Below the pieces are notes generated by a model. That model saw nothing but the letters and a program-made list of their open reading frames with translations, was not told the DNA's origin and ran no database searches. 64,000 nucleotides of DNA, from NCBI GenBank assembly GCA_016235265.1, contig JACRLI010000014.1:168308-232307 (forward strand), given 5' to 3'. Numbering within the stretch: position 1 is the first letter of the stretch; each line of letters begins with the position of its first letter. The DNA is from Candidatus Eisenbacteria bacterium (GTDB lineage: Bacteria; Eisenbacteria; RBG-16-71-46; JACRLI01). Made by a program: the position numbers and the translations under genes. This document shows positions 16,701 to 24,124 of this stretch, piece by piece.

Positions 16701-17109
16701 GGAGCTGCTCACCTACCTGTGGCGGCGGCCCTACCAGTACCGCGGGGTGCGCGGCTTCCCGCGCCACTTCACCCCGGCCAACGTCTGGGCGAAGCCCACG
16801 GCGATGCTGCTGAACGAGGTGTCCCTGTCCAACGCCGAGGTGTGCGGTAACGGGTTCAGGGAGCTGAAGCTGGGCAAGATCGTGGGGCGGACCACCTACG
16901 GCTGGCTCATCGGCACGGGAGCCCGCCGCCTGGTGGACGGCAGCACCTTCCGTCTGCCCTACCGCGGCTGCTGGACGCTCAAGGGCGAGGACACCGAGAC
17001 ATGGGGCGGGGTGAAGCCCGACGTGGACGTGCCCGCCACCCCCGAGGACGACGCCGGAGCGGGCGATCCACAGCTCGACCGGGCCATCGAGGTGCTCGGC
17101 GGCAAGTAG
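13747..17109 (+). CDS. Tricorn-like S41 protease
   Basis: Secreted 1120-residue serine protease related to archaeal tricorn. Signal peptide to about residue 37; then two WD40/PD40-type beta-propellers (about 50-330 and 340-690) with repeated SPDG or PDSR turns; a short Lys/Ala/Asp repeat insert near 585-615; a C1-type helical segment from about 740; a PDZ-like region (about 815-900); and the S41 core at the end. Catalytic candidates by analogy with tricorn: S800-H801 in NSSHTG, S1028 in SLSNAEVCG, and E1084 in DTETWGGVKPD. It degrades oligopeptides, fitting the neighbouring M28 peptidase and POT transporter. ATG 13747 is chosen because the signal peptide begins there; the frame is open further upstream. 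Confidence 0.88.
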   Translation: MSQWTAGSRFVFRVLVSLLAPAAGIAAGAGASRAAEPAAPAAPAWARPGEPIRGGRYPALSPDGTTLVFGYVGDLWSVPAAGGVARRLTAHAAYERAPVWSPDGKWLAFASNRNNNFDAYVMPSEGGLPRRLTWHSSDDIPTGFTPDSREVVFVSGRNTAYAAYTVPLAGGMARRLTRTFWDDATSASFSPDGRTLMLNLGDQALRFWWRIGYKGSNNADVWTCDPASGRYARWTDWNGDDLWPMWGPDGKTFYYVSDRDGRNPNLYRQAGPGAPPEALTKFTDDPVRFPSISADGSRVAYEHAMGVWITDTRSGESREVRILAGADFERPLEETRTLNREASEMALSPDSKKIALVVRGDLFVLPADGGETRHITRGPERDRYVAWTPDSRSLVYVSDPTGSFQVHVVPADGSGAPRRLTEGTGEKGSPVVSPDGKTVTYFRGAQDICAVPLAGGAERTLVKGPVGNEELDCALAVSPDSRWLAYTALTTNEEHEIWIVPMEGGTPVNVTRANHESLQPTWSRDGKNLYFISNREAHDRGSVSDGNTDLYRLPLLPDTVKFTESKLDSLFLPDAAKKEGEGKAAGAKDGATVAKDGAAVAKGADAAKPAVPVKIDFTRIEKRFKRLLDTSGDCYEPVPSPDGKTLVFLHRDLNGTQVHSMPAEGGKARALTSGEPVAPRLGESGNFARPGALQWDKDGKKVYYLAGGGIRVLTMGEGGTATGPAEVTYAAQVTVNTPGEYRQMFHEAWTTLRDSYYDPGHHGVDWEKVGAKYEARAEYVAHHVDFEDQLREMMGELNSSHTGAYGPPQQPDQPTAGLGCELEAPAAGQVGARLSGVYREGPLDQPNVKVAVGEYILAVDGQPLHAGARDDAWLSDKAGKRIRLVVAAAPVAEGEFRGSATPGAREVTVKGVSPAEQRALRYNDWDEGRREYVKRRTGDRYVYIHLPACGSADIAKFKRILEAEGDGRAGLLLDMRWNTGGAIDEELLTYLWRRPYQYRGVRGFPRHFTPANVWAKPTAMLLNEVSLSNAEVCGNGFRELKLGKIVGRTTYGWLIGTGARRLVDGSTFRLPYRGCWTLKGEDTETWGGVKPDVDVPATPEDDAGAGDPQLDRAIEVLGGK

Positions 17110-17130
17110 GAGACGGGGCGGGGCCGCAGG

Positions 17131-17190
17131 GCAGGCGACAACGCGAAGGGGCGGTCCCGTCCGGGCCCGCCCCTTCGCGTTGTCGCCTGC
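17131..17190. terminator. Bidirectional hairpin with perfect 24-bp stem
   Basis: Arms 17131-17154 and 17167-17190 are exact reverse complements, with a 12-base loop (TCCCGTCCGGGC). It lies between the converging tricorn-like and POT transporter genes. There is no T-tract. A degenerate third copy of one arm (CCCTTGCGTTGTCGC) appears at about 17233-17247 within a second, weaker fold closed by GCCGGCC (17219-17225) and GGCCGGC (17254-17260). Confidence 0.65.
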
Positions 17191-17268
17191 CGCCGCTTCG
17201 TGCGTCCGGCTGTCGATCGCCGGCCCTCCAGCCCTTGCGTTGTCGCTGGAAACGGCCGGCTGCCGCCC

Positions 17269-18837
17269 CTATGTACTGTGCGAGGCCATCGCCTCCTTGA
17301 GGGGCTTGTTGAACAGCCAGATGGCGATGCCCGTGCCACAGCCCAGCAGCAGCAGGATCAGGAAGAACATCTCCTTCGGGATGATGGTGTAGAGCTGTCC
17401 GATGTAGCCCGACAGGATGTTCCCGAAGAAGCTGGAGAGGAACCACATCCCCATCATCATGGACACGATGCGCCGCGGCGACACCTTGGTCACCAGCGAC
17501 AGGCCCACCGGCGAGAGGTACAGCTCCCCCACCGTGAGCAGCATGGTGCAGAACACCGGCCAGAACCAGCTGCCCTGGCCCGAGCCCACCATCCACACGC
17601 CGATGATCATCACGATGAACGACAGGCCCAGGATCATCGAACCCACCGCCATCTTGGCCACCGACGTGGGTTCCTGACCCTTCTTGTTCTGCCAGCGCCA
17701 GAAGATGTCCAGGAACGGCGCGAACAGGAAGATGAAGAACGGGTTCACCGACTGGAACCACGTGGAGGGGATCTGGAAGCCCAGGATGACCGGCCAGATG
17801 GTCTTCTCGTCGGCCCAGGTCTGCATGGTGTTGCCCTGCTGCTCGTACACCGCCCAGAACACGATGTTCAGCCCGCACAGGATCACCAGCGCCCAGATGC
17901 TGCGCCACTCGACGGGCGTGAGCGGCGCATGCGGGGCGGGCTTCTCCTGCTTCGCGGCCACCGCCGCGTGCTGGCGCGCCTGCAGCGTGTCGGGAGCCAG
18001 GAAGCGCTGCCCCAGCGCCTGCACCACCAGCCCCAGGCACATGCCCACGCCCGCGGCGAAGAAGCCCCAGCGCCAGCCGTACAGCGCCGCCAGCGTGCCG
18101 CAGATCAGGTTGCAGATGAACGCGCCCAGGTTGATCCCCATGTAGAAGATGGTGAACGCGCCGTCGCGTCGCGGGTCGCCCTGCGGGTACAGACTGCCGA
18201 CCTGCGTGGAGATGTTGGGCTTGAAGAAGCCGTTGCCCAGGATGAGCAGCAGCAGTGCCACGAAGAACAGGCTCTCCGAGCCCCACAGCATGTACTGGCC
18301 GATGGCCATCAGCCCGCCGCCGATGAACACCGCCTTCTTCTGACCCAGGAACTTGTCCGCCAGGTAGCCGCCCAGCAGGGGAGTGAGGTACACCAGCCCG
18401 GTGTACCAGCCGTAGATCACCGAGGCTCCCTGCTGCACCGCGCTCGTCTCGCTGGCGATCCGGTGCGCCACCTCCGCCGTGTACATCGGTGCGCCGGAAG
18501 CGGTCACTGTGGCCATCAGCGCCTTGGCGCGCTCGGCCACCGAGGCGGCCAGCGAGCCCGGGTCCGCCGAGGGCAGCAGGTGCTTGATCACGCCCCAGCC
18601 CAGGATGCTCCCCGGGTCGCCGGCGGTGTCGTACTGCTTGCCCTGCAGCGACTGCCGCAGCGTGACGAACAGGTAGTTCACCATGTACAGCTTCAGCAGC
18701 CCGCGCATCCCGTAGTACGAGAAGCGTTCCCACATCTCGGTGAAGAAGAGCACGAACAGCCCCACGGGATGACCCAGGAAGGTTCGCGTGCTCCGCGGCA
18801 GCATCGGGTTGACGGCGGTGTGATCGGTCTGGCCCAT
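17269..18837 (-). CDS. POT/PTR2 family proton-coupled peptide transporter
   Basis: Inner-membrane proton:oligopeptide symporter, 522 residues and about 12-14 helices. The N-terminal FFTEMWERFSYYGMRGLL is the family's ExxERFxYYG motif; GGYLADKFLGQKK and FIFYMGINLGAFICNLICG are also conserved; YEQQGNTMQTWAD is the C-domain proton/peptide-site segment. ATG at 18837 is preferred over an upstream open frame because GGGAGA precedes it and the FFTEMWER helix begins soon after. It should import di- and tripeptides released by the two secreted peptidases upstream. It is transcribed toward them and separated by the hairpin at 17131. Confidence 0.92.
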   Translation of the reverse strand: MGQTDHTAVNPMLPRSTRTFLGHPVGLFVLFFTEMWERFSYYGMRGLLKLYMVNYLFVTLRQSLQGKQYDTAGDPGSILGWGVIKHLLPSADPGSLAASVAERAKALMATVTASGAPMYTAEVAHRIASETSAVQQGASVIYGWYTGLVYLTPLLGGYLADKFLGQKKAVFIGGGLMAIGQYMLWGSESLFFVALLLLILGNGFFKPNISTQVGSLYPQGDPRRDGAFTIFYMGINLGAFICNLICGTLAALYGWRWGFFAAGVGMCLGLVVQALGQRFLAPDTLQARQHAAVAAKQEKPAPHAPLTPVEWRSIWALVILCGLNIVFWAVYEQQGNTMQTWADEKTIWPVILGFQIPSTWFQSVNPFFIFLFAPFLDIFWRWQNKKGQEPTSVAKMAVGSMILGLSFIVMIIGVWMVGSGQGSWFWPVFCTMLLTVGELYLSPVGLSLVTKVSPRRIVSMMMGMWFLSSFFGNILSGYIGQLYTIIPKEMFFLILLLLGCGTGIAIWLFNKPLKEAMASHST

Positions 18838-19002
18838 GGGGATCTCCCGTTGGTCTCGCGGCCTGCGCCGGCAGGCGCCGGCGGTCCCAGGTACAGGGGT
18901 CGTTGCGGGACAGTAGCACAGGAGCGGGAGCGGTTCATCCACAGGGTCCGGAGTCGTGGGGCGGGGAGTGGGCCGGGATATGGGGAGATCCGGGGCGATC
19001 CG

Positions 19003-19036
19003 ACGTCTTGACGTCACAACGTCAAGACGTTACCAT
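19003..19036 (+). promoter_or_regulatory. Toxin-antitoxin promoter with embedded operator
   Basis: A perfect inverted repeat, ACGTCTTGACGT (19003-19014) and ACGTCAAGACGT (19019-19030), four bases apart. Inside it lies TTGACG (19008-19013), followed after 17 bases by TACCAT (19031-19036). A start about seven bases later would fall on the ATG at 19043, so the mRNA would be leaderless; no Shine-Dalgarno is visible. The operator covers the -35 and the whole spacer, a classic autorepression layout for a ribbon-helix-helix antitoxin. Confidence 0.7.
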
Positions 19037-19042
19037 GACCGC

Positions 19043-19276
19043 ATGGGAAACTCACCGAAACGCGCGACGGTCTACTTCGATCCCCAGTTGCATCGTGCCC
19101 TGCGCCTCCTCGCGGCCGAGACGGATCGCTCCATCTCCGACCTGGTGAACGACGCCGTGCGCCGCAGCCTCTCGGAGGACGCGGAAGACCTGGCGGCGCT
19201 GCGCGACCGGGGCGGCGAACCGCGGATCTCCTTCGAGTCCGCGGTGCGGGACCTCAAGCGCCGTGGAAAAGTATAG
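19043..19276 (+). CDS. Ribbon-helix-helix antitoxin
   Basis: 77-residue CopG/Arc-type antitoxin. RATVYFDPQLHRALRLLA is the DNA-binding strand plus first helix, and DRSISDLVNDAVRRSLSED the second helix; the C-terminal AALRDRGGEPRISFESAVRDLK is the likely toxin-wrapping tail. ATG at 19043 is preferred: the frame is open further upstream but the operator and promoter occupy that DNA. It overlaps the toxin gene by 14 bases. It would neutralise the RelE-like protein and repress its own promoter through the palindrome at 19003-19030. Confidence 0.85.
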   Translation: MGNSPKRATVYFDPQLHRALRLLAAETDRSISDLVNDAVRRSLSEDAEDLAALRDRGGEPRISFESAVRDLKRRGKV

Positions 19277-19523
19277 CCTGCTGATCGTGCCCTCGGCGGT
19301 CCGTGAACTGGAGGCGGTGCCCCGCCGGGCCGATCGCCGCCGTGTCGTCGCCCGAATCCAGGCACTGGCGGCCGACCCGCGTCCCGCGGGCTGCCAGAAG
19401 CTCACCGGGAAGGACGGGTCCCGTGTCCGGCAGGGAGCGATCCGCGTCGTCTACCAGGTGGATGACCGGTCCCGGACGATCACGGTGATCAAGATCGGCC
19501 ATCGGCGGGAGGTGTACCGGTGA
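19263..19523 (+). CDS. RelE/ParE family toxin
   Basis: 86-residue toxin with GTG start overlapping the antitoxin. Motifs: YSLLIVPSAVRELEAVPRRADRRRVVARIQALA, then GCQKLTGKDGSRVRQGAIRVVYQVDD and a C-terminal VIKIGHRREVY, which match the RelE/ParE superfamily (KLxG, R..R.G..RV.Y, I..HR.EVY). The C-terminal Arg/Tyr residues fit a ribosome-dependent mRNA interferase more than a gyrase inhibitor, but that distinction is not certain. Expression is coupled to the antitoxin. Confidence 0.87.
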   Translation: MEKYSLLIVPSAVRELEAVPRRADRRRVVARIQALAADPRPAGCQKLTGKDGSRVRQGAIRVVYQVDDRSRTITVIKIGHRREVYR

Positions 19524-19581
19524 GCCTGGGAGCGAGTGCCCGGGCTGGCGCCGGCCGCGGATCTCCGCTAGCCTTTCCCCC

Positions 19582-20172
19582 ATGACGATCCGCATCACCC
19601 GCGTCTACACCCGCGCCGGCGACGGCGGCGAAACGCAGCTTGTCGGGGGCCGGAAGGTCGCCAAGGACGCGCTGCGCATCCAGGCCTACGGCACCGTGGA
19701 CGAGCTCAACTCGATCCTCGGGCTGGTGCGCACCGCCAACCGCGAGACGCCCGGCCCGGAGGACGCACGCGTCGAGATCGAGGGTGCCCTGCGGCGCATC
19801 CAGAACGAGCTGTTCAACCTCGGCAGCGACCTCGCCACGCCCCTCGCCGACCGTCACCCGAAGCAGCCCGGCATCGAAGCGCGCCACATCAAGAAACTGG
19901 AACAGGACATCGACCGGCTGAATGCCGGCCTGCCGATGCTAGAGAGCTTCGTGCTGCCCGGTGGTGGCTGGGTGAGCGCCTACCTGCACCAGGCCCGCAC
20001 CGTGTGCCGGCGCGCCGAGCGGCTGCTGGTGCAGCTCGTGCGCGAGGAGCCGGTCACGGAGCACGACCTGCCGTACCTTAACCGGCTGAGCGACTACCTG
20101 TTCGTGCTGGGAAGGTGGTCCGCGCAGGCGCGGGGCGAGGACGAACCGCTGTGGGAGGCGGAGACGACGTAA
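19582..20172 (+). CDS. pduO: Cob(I)yrinic acid a,c-diamide adenosyltransferase, PduO type
   Basis: Cytosolic ATP:corrinoid adenosyltransferase of 196 residues that makes adenosylcobalamin, the cofactor of methylmalonyl-CoA mutase encoded 4 kb downstream. Signature: TRVYTRAGDGGETQLVGGRKV (ATP loop), YGTVDELNSILGLVR, and the closing VCRRAERLLVQL and LNRLSDYLFVLGRW segments. It stands alone, 58 bases after the toxin gene, with weak RBS-like bases. Its role with MeaB and mutase is established for the family. Confidence 0.93.
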   Translation: MTIRITRVYTRAGDGGETQLVGGRKVAKDALRIQAYGTVDELNSILGLVRTANRETPGPEDARVEIEGALRRIQNELFNLGSDLATPLADRHPKQPGIEARHIKKLEQDIDRLNAGLPMLESFVLPGGGWVSAYLHQARTVCRRAERLLVQLVREEPVTEHDLPYLNRLSDYLFVLGRWSAQARGEDEPLWEAETT

Positions 20173-20243
20173 TCGCGGAAGGTCCGGCGCGCCGAAGGAG
20201 GCCGCGACGCGGCCGCGGCGCCTCCGCACCACGAATGCACCTC

Positions 20244-20267
20244 GAGGGCGCGCCGACGCGCGCCCTC
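20244..20267. terminator. Terminator hairpin after the adenosyltransferase gene
   Basis: GAGGGCGCGC (20244-20253) and GCGCGCCCTC (20258-20267) pair perfectly around CGAC, followed by ACGATTTGT on the + strand. It overlaps the stop codon of the convergent MFS gene. Confidence 0.6.
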
Positions 20268-21501
20268 ACGATTTGTGGTAGCCCGTCAGCTCCGGCGTGC
20301 GCGCGGCGGTCCACCCCGCGGCCACGAGGCACCCGATCCCCCCGGTGATTACCGAGACCGGCGCCCCGAATCCCTGCGCCACCATCCCCGCCTCCAGTTC
20401 TCCCAGCTGCGGGCCGCCCATGAAGAAGATCATGTTCACGCTGGTCATGCGCCCGCGCAGGTGGTCGGGAGTGGCCAGTTGGCGGATGATGTTGCGCAGC
20501 ACCATGCCCACGGTGTCGGTGGCCCCGGTGAGCGCGAGGCAGGTGAAGGTGAGCCAGAAGCTGCGCGAGAAGCCGAACACCACCGTGGCCAGGCCGTAGC
20601 CCGCGACCGCCCACAGCAGCACCACGCCGCGCCTGCCGATGCGCTCCACCCACTTCGCCATCCACAGGCCCGCCACCAGCGCTCCCACCGACGGTGCGGC
20701 GTACAGCCAGCCGTAGCCACGCGCGCCCACCTGGAGAATGTCCTGCGCGAAGATCGGCAGCAGTGCCGTGGCCGACGCGAAGAACGTGGCGAAGAAGTCC
20801 AGCAGCATGGCGGAGCGGATGAGTGGGCTGGAGAATACGAAGCGCAGCCCGTCGCGCGCGGCCGCCAGGCTGATGTCGCGCTGGCTGCCGGCAGCGTGTC
20901 CGGGCACGCCCCGGATCATCAGCAGCCCCGCGAGCACCGCCAGGAAAGAAACTGCATTGAGGGCGTACACCCAGCCCACCCCCAGCGTGGCGATCACCAC
21001 GCCCGCGAGCGAGGGGCCGATCACCGAGGCGGCCTGGAACATGATGCTGTTGAGGCTGATCGCGTTGGGCAGGTCCTCGCGCGGGACCAGGTCGGGCAGC
21101 AGCGACTGGCGTGCGGGGCTGTCGAAGGAGTTGGCCGCGGCGGAGAGCGCGGTCAGCAGGTAGATCGGCCACAAGGTGTTAACGCCCCCGAAGGTGAGCA
21201 CGGCCAGCACCGCCGCGAGGGCCGCCATGGCGGCCTGCGTGGCGAGCATCAGTTTGCGGCGGTCCATGGCGTCCGCCACCACGCCGCCCAGCAGCGAGAA
21301 CGCCACGATGGGCACCACGCGAACCAGGCCCACCATCCCCAGCGCCAGCCCCTTGTACGAGGCGGGCACCAGCAGCGAGACGTGCCACAGGATGGCCGCC
21401 ATCTGCATCATGGTGCCGGCCATCGAGATCAGCTGGCCCGTCCACAGGAGCCGGAAATTGCGGTGGCGCAGGGCGGGAAAGGTGGAGGGTCCGAAAGGCA
21501 T
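20266..21501 (-). CDS. MFS transporter (MFS_3/EntS-like)
   Basis: Major-facilitator exporter-like protein, 411 residues, about 12 helices. It opens with FPALRHRNFRLLWTGQLIS, the typical start of the MFS_3 group, and has the loop GGVVADAMDRRKLMLATQ, the family's GxxxDRxxRRxxL motif, plus SPARQSLLPDLVPREDLPNA. EntS-like members export siderophores or drugs, but this substrate cannot be named. The gene is transcribed alone, convergent with the adenosyltransferase gene and divergent from the broken DinB gene. Confidence 0.85.
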   Translation of the reverse strand: MPFGPSTFPALRHRNFRLLWTGQLISMAGTMMQMAAILWHVSLLVPASYKGLALGMVGLVRVVPIVAFSLLGGVVADAMDRRKLMLATQAAMAALAAVLAVLTFGGVNTLWPIYLLTALSAAANSFDSPARQSLLPDLVPREDLPNAISLNSIMFQAASVIGPSLAGVVIATLGVGWVYALNAVSFLAVLAGLLMIRGVPGHAAGSQRDISLAAARDGLRFVFSSPLIRSAMLLDFFATFFASATALLPIFAQDILQVGARGYGWLYAAPSVGALVAGLWMAKWVERIGRRGVVLLWAVAGYGLATVVFGFSRSFWLTFTCLALTGATDTVGMVLRNIIRQLATPDHLRGRMTSVNMIFFMGGPQLGELEAGMVAQGFGAPVSVITGGIGCLVAAGWTAARTPELTGYHKS

Positions 21502-21641
21502 GGAGGGGATGGTAGCGGAGGGGGCGGGACGGGGCTACTTTCTCCTTGTCCGCGCGGGACCGGGATAGGATCTTCCACACCGTTGATGCATGCAGCAGTC
21601 CTGCGGCTGTCACGGCGAAGCCGCCACGGAGTCGCCACCGG

Positions 21642-21971
21642 GTGGATTTTCGATTCGAAGACGCCGTGCCCGTCCTTCGCCGCACTCCCGCGGTCCTGCG
21701 CGCCCTGCTCGCGGACCTTCCGTCCGCCTGGACCGACGCCAGCGAAGGCCCCGGCACCTGGACGCCCTGCGACATCGTCGGCCACCTGATCCACGGGGAG
21801 CGGACGGATTGGATGCCGCGCGTCGAGCACATCCTGCTCCACGGCGACGCGGTGGTGTTCCCGGTGTTCGACCGCGAGGCGATGTTCACCGCGTCGAAGG
21901 ATCGCTCGCTCCAGAAGCTGCTGGACACGTTTGCGCAGTTGAGAGCCGCGAACTTGGCCCGCCTGAGGCGC
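21642..21971 (+). pseudogene. C-terminally truncated DinB-like gene
   Basis: From GTG at 21642 the frame encodes 110 residues matching the N-terminal part of DinB_2/YfiT-like four-helix metalloproteins: DFRFEDAVPVLRRTPAVLRALL, GTWTPCDIVGHLIHGERTDWM (with the first metal His) and KLLDTFAQLRAANLARL. After about 21971 the likeness ends abruptly and the frame reads low-quality Arg-rich sequence to a stop at 22178; the final helices and the second metal His pair are absent. I did not find the missing part in the other two frames. It appears to be a deletion or rearrangement scar. Confidence 0.6.
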
Positions 21972-22174
21972 GATCCCTGCAGGCGTCGAACATCGCAGCA
22001 CCGACGGGGCACGGGGTGCCTGGCGTTGGCGATGATGCGGCACCCGCGTTTCGGCCGGACGCGCGGCCGGGCGTGCGCCTGGGCGCCCGGCTTTACGAGC
22101 CAGTGGAGCGGCGTGTACCTTTGTTCGGTGGGCGAGCCGCGCCCCGACTCCACCCTCACCCCGGAGGCTGTCCC

Positions 22175-22954
22175 ATGAGGCCGGTCCATCCGATCCTGGC
22201 GCTCGCATGCCTGGCGCTGTGCGTCTCCGCCGTTCCGTCCCCGGCTGGACAGAACGCCGGCGCCACCGCGCGGCTGTACTGGCAGGTCGGCGATGGTCCC
22301 GGCATCGCAGGGCGGAATGCGGACTCCGCCGTGGTCCAGTTGCTCGTCACGGTGCGCGGGGTGCGCTCCTTCCGCGGCGCCGACGTCCAGCTCGGCGTGG
22401 CCGGCCCGGCCGGTGGGCTTCCCGGCAGCTGGCAGCTCCAGGAGGGCGGCTGCGGCGAGAAGTCCTACAAGTTCGAGGCCGGGGGCGCAGGCGGGGCCTA
22501 CCCGAACCTCTTCCGGGCCGACCCGCGCCTGCCCGGGCAGATGGACCTGGCGCCCCGAGCCTACTACCACCACCGGAAGAACCCCTGCCTCACCCCGGAC
22601 AGTTCCGCCCTGGTGTGGTTCACGGCCGCCGGGAGGGAGGCGGTGCGGCGGGACTCCACCGTGGAGTACGCCGTGCTGAGCGTTCGCTTCGACCTCCGCG
22701 CGGGGGCCTGCTGGGCCTCGGATTCCGCCGCGGCCCCCGGCGTATGTGTCTATGGTTTCAATCACTTCCCGTGTCAGCTGCCGATCCCCCGGGCCAGCAT
22801 CACGCTGGTGGATGCCGGTGCGGTCAAGGACTACATCCCGCTGGAACCGGGCTTCGAGCGGCTGACCTGGCGCGGCGGGGCCTGTCCCGCCCCGTGGCAG
22901 GGCCCGCTGCCCACGCCGTCGCCGGGGACCGGAGGCGGGCCCGGCCGGCCCTAG
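22175..22954 (+). CDS. Secreted protein of unknown function
   Basis: 259-residue exported protein. ATG at 22175 follows CGGAGGCTG; residues 1-25 are a signal peptide. The body (ATARLYWQVGDGPGI, SAVVQLLVTVRGVRSFRGADVQLGV, TVEYAVLSVRFDLRAG) has the alternating strands of an Ig- or cohesin-like beta sandwich, and a Gly/Pro-rich tail follows. Four or more Cys suggest disulfides. I do not recognise the family. It precedes the promoter of the methylmalonyl-CoA genes and shows no functional link with them. Confidence 0.65.
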   Translation: MRPVHPILALACLALCVSAVPSPAGQNAGATARLYWQVGDGPGIAGRNADSAVVQLLVTVRGVRSFRGADVQLGVAGPAGGLPGSWQLQEGGCGEKSYKFEAGGAGGAYPNLFRADPRLPGQMDLAPRAYYHHRKNPCLTPDSSALVWFTAAGREAVRRDSTVEYAVLSVRFDLRAGACWASDSAAAPGVCVYGFNHFPCQLPIPRASITLVDAGAVKDYIPLEPGFERLTWRGGACPAPWQGPLPTPSPGTGGGPGRP

Positions 22955-22963
22955 CCTGACGCG

Positions 22964-22993
22964 TTGACGGCCTCCGCGCGTGCGTGCTAACCT
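22964..22993 (+). promoter_or_regulatory. Candidate promoter of the methylmalonyl-CoA operon
   Basis: TTGACG (22964-22969) and TAACCT (22988-22993) 18 bases apart, about 110 bases before the meaB start. The region between it and meaB is AT-richer than its surroundings. I looked for a cobalamin riboswitch here and saw none. Confidence 0.4.
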
Positions 22994-23104
22994 TCCTACT
23001 TGTTGAAACTTACGCCCGATTGACAGGTGCCTTCCCGGCGCCGGGTTGTCGCTGCCCGCGCGCCGCGTCGTCGTGCCGTGTGCGTTCCTGTTTCAAGGAG
23101 TCGC

Positions 23105-24079
23105 GTGGACCCGCTCATCGAGCGAGTGCTGCAGGGGGAGAAGTCGGCCCTCGCGCGGGTGATCAGCCGGATCGAGAACCGCGAGCCGCAGGCCGTCGGC
23201 CTGCTGCACGAGCTGTTCCCACACCAGCGCTTCGTGCCGCGGATCGGGATCACCGGGCCGCCCGGGGCGGGCAAGAGCACGCTCGTCTCGCAGCTGGTGC
23301 GCGTGCTCCGCGCGCGCGAGCTGAAGGTGGGGGTGGTGGCGGTGGATCCCACGAGCCCGTTCAGCGGCGGCGCGGTGCTGGGCGACCGCGTGCGCATGTC
23401 CGAGGTGGCGATGGACCCGGGCGTGTTCATCCGCAGCATGGCCACGCGCGGCAGCCTGGGTGGACTGGCCGGCACTTCGCGCGAGGTGTGCGAGGCGCTG
23501 GACGCCTACGGGGCCGAGCGCATCCTGCTCGAGACCGTGGGAGTGGGCCAGTCGGAGCTGGACGTGGCCTCGGCCGCGGACACCACTGTGGTGGTGGTGG
23601 TGCCGGAGTCCGGCGACTCCATCCAGGCGCTTAAGGCGGGGCTGATGGAGATCGCGGACATCTTCGTGATCAACAAGGCCGACCGCGAGGGCGCCGACCG
23701 GCTGGCGGGCGACATCGAGAGCGCGCTGGGGCTGAAAAGCTGGGCCGGCCGCTGGCGGCCGCAGGTGCTGCAGACCGTCGCCGTGAGCGGCGAGGGTGTG
23801 GACGCGCTGCGCGAGGCGCTGGACCGCCACTGGGAGTGGCTGAACCAGACCGGCGCGCTGGGCCGGCGGCACCGCGAGGCGGTGCGCGGCCGGATCCTCG
23901 AACTGACGCGCGAGGCGGTGACCCGCGCGGTGCTGGAGCGGGCCCCGCGCGCGGAGTTGGAGACGCTGGTGGACGCGGTGATGTCGGGTGAGCAGAGCCC
24001 GTACCTCGCCGCCGAGCGCTGGGCCGCGGAACTTCTGAAGACGGCCGGGACGGGCCGCCCGCCGGCAGGCGGAGCGTAG
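23105..24079 (+). CDS. meaB: Methylmalonyl-CoA mutase-associated GTPase MeaB
   Basis: G3E-type P-loop GTPase of 324 residues that guards loading and repair of adenosylcobalamin in methylmalonyl-CoA mutase. Motifs: RIGITGPPGAGKSTL (Walker A), VAVDPTSPFSGGAVLGDRVRM (switch I with DPTS), LLETVGVGQSELDVA (switch II) and FVINKADREGAD (NKxD). GTG at 23105 is chosen because AAGGAG lies just before it and the family starts near the LIERVLQGEKSALARVISRIEN helix. It is the first gene of the operon and lies 45 bases before the mutase large subunit. Confidence 0.95.
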   Translation: MDPLIERVLQGEKSALARVISRIENREPQAVGLLHELFPHQRFVPRIGITGPPGAGKSTLVSQLVRVLRARELKVGVVAVDPTSPFSGGAVLGDRVRMSEVAMDPGVFIRSMATRGSLGGLAGTSREVCEALDAYGAERILLETVGVGQSELDVASAADTTVVVVVPESGDSIQALKAGLMEIADIFVINKADREGADRLAGDIESALGLKSWAGRWRPQVLQTVAVSGEGVDALREALDRHWEWLNQTGALGRRHREAVRGRILELTREAVTRAVLERAPRAELETLVDAVMSGEQSPYLAAERWAAELLKTAGTGRPPAGGA

Positions 24080-24124
24080 GGGAAGCGGGCCCGGGTCCGC
24101 GCGAACCCCCCCCAAGGAGAGACG

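Noticed and set aside
21972..22174. Frameshifted remainder of the DinB gene
   Set aside because: Neither other frame shows DinB C-terminal motifs, so a simple frameshift does not explain the truncation.
22955..23104. Possible cobalamin riboswitch before meaB and the mutase genes
   Set aside because: The leader is only about 110 bases and shows no B12-box-like conserved core.
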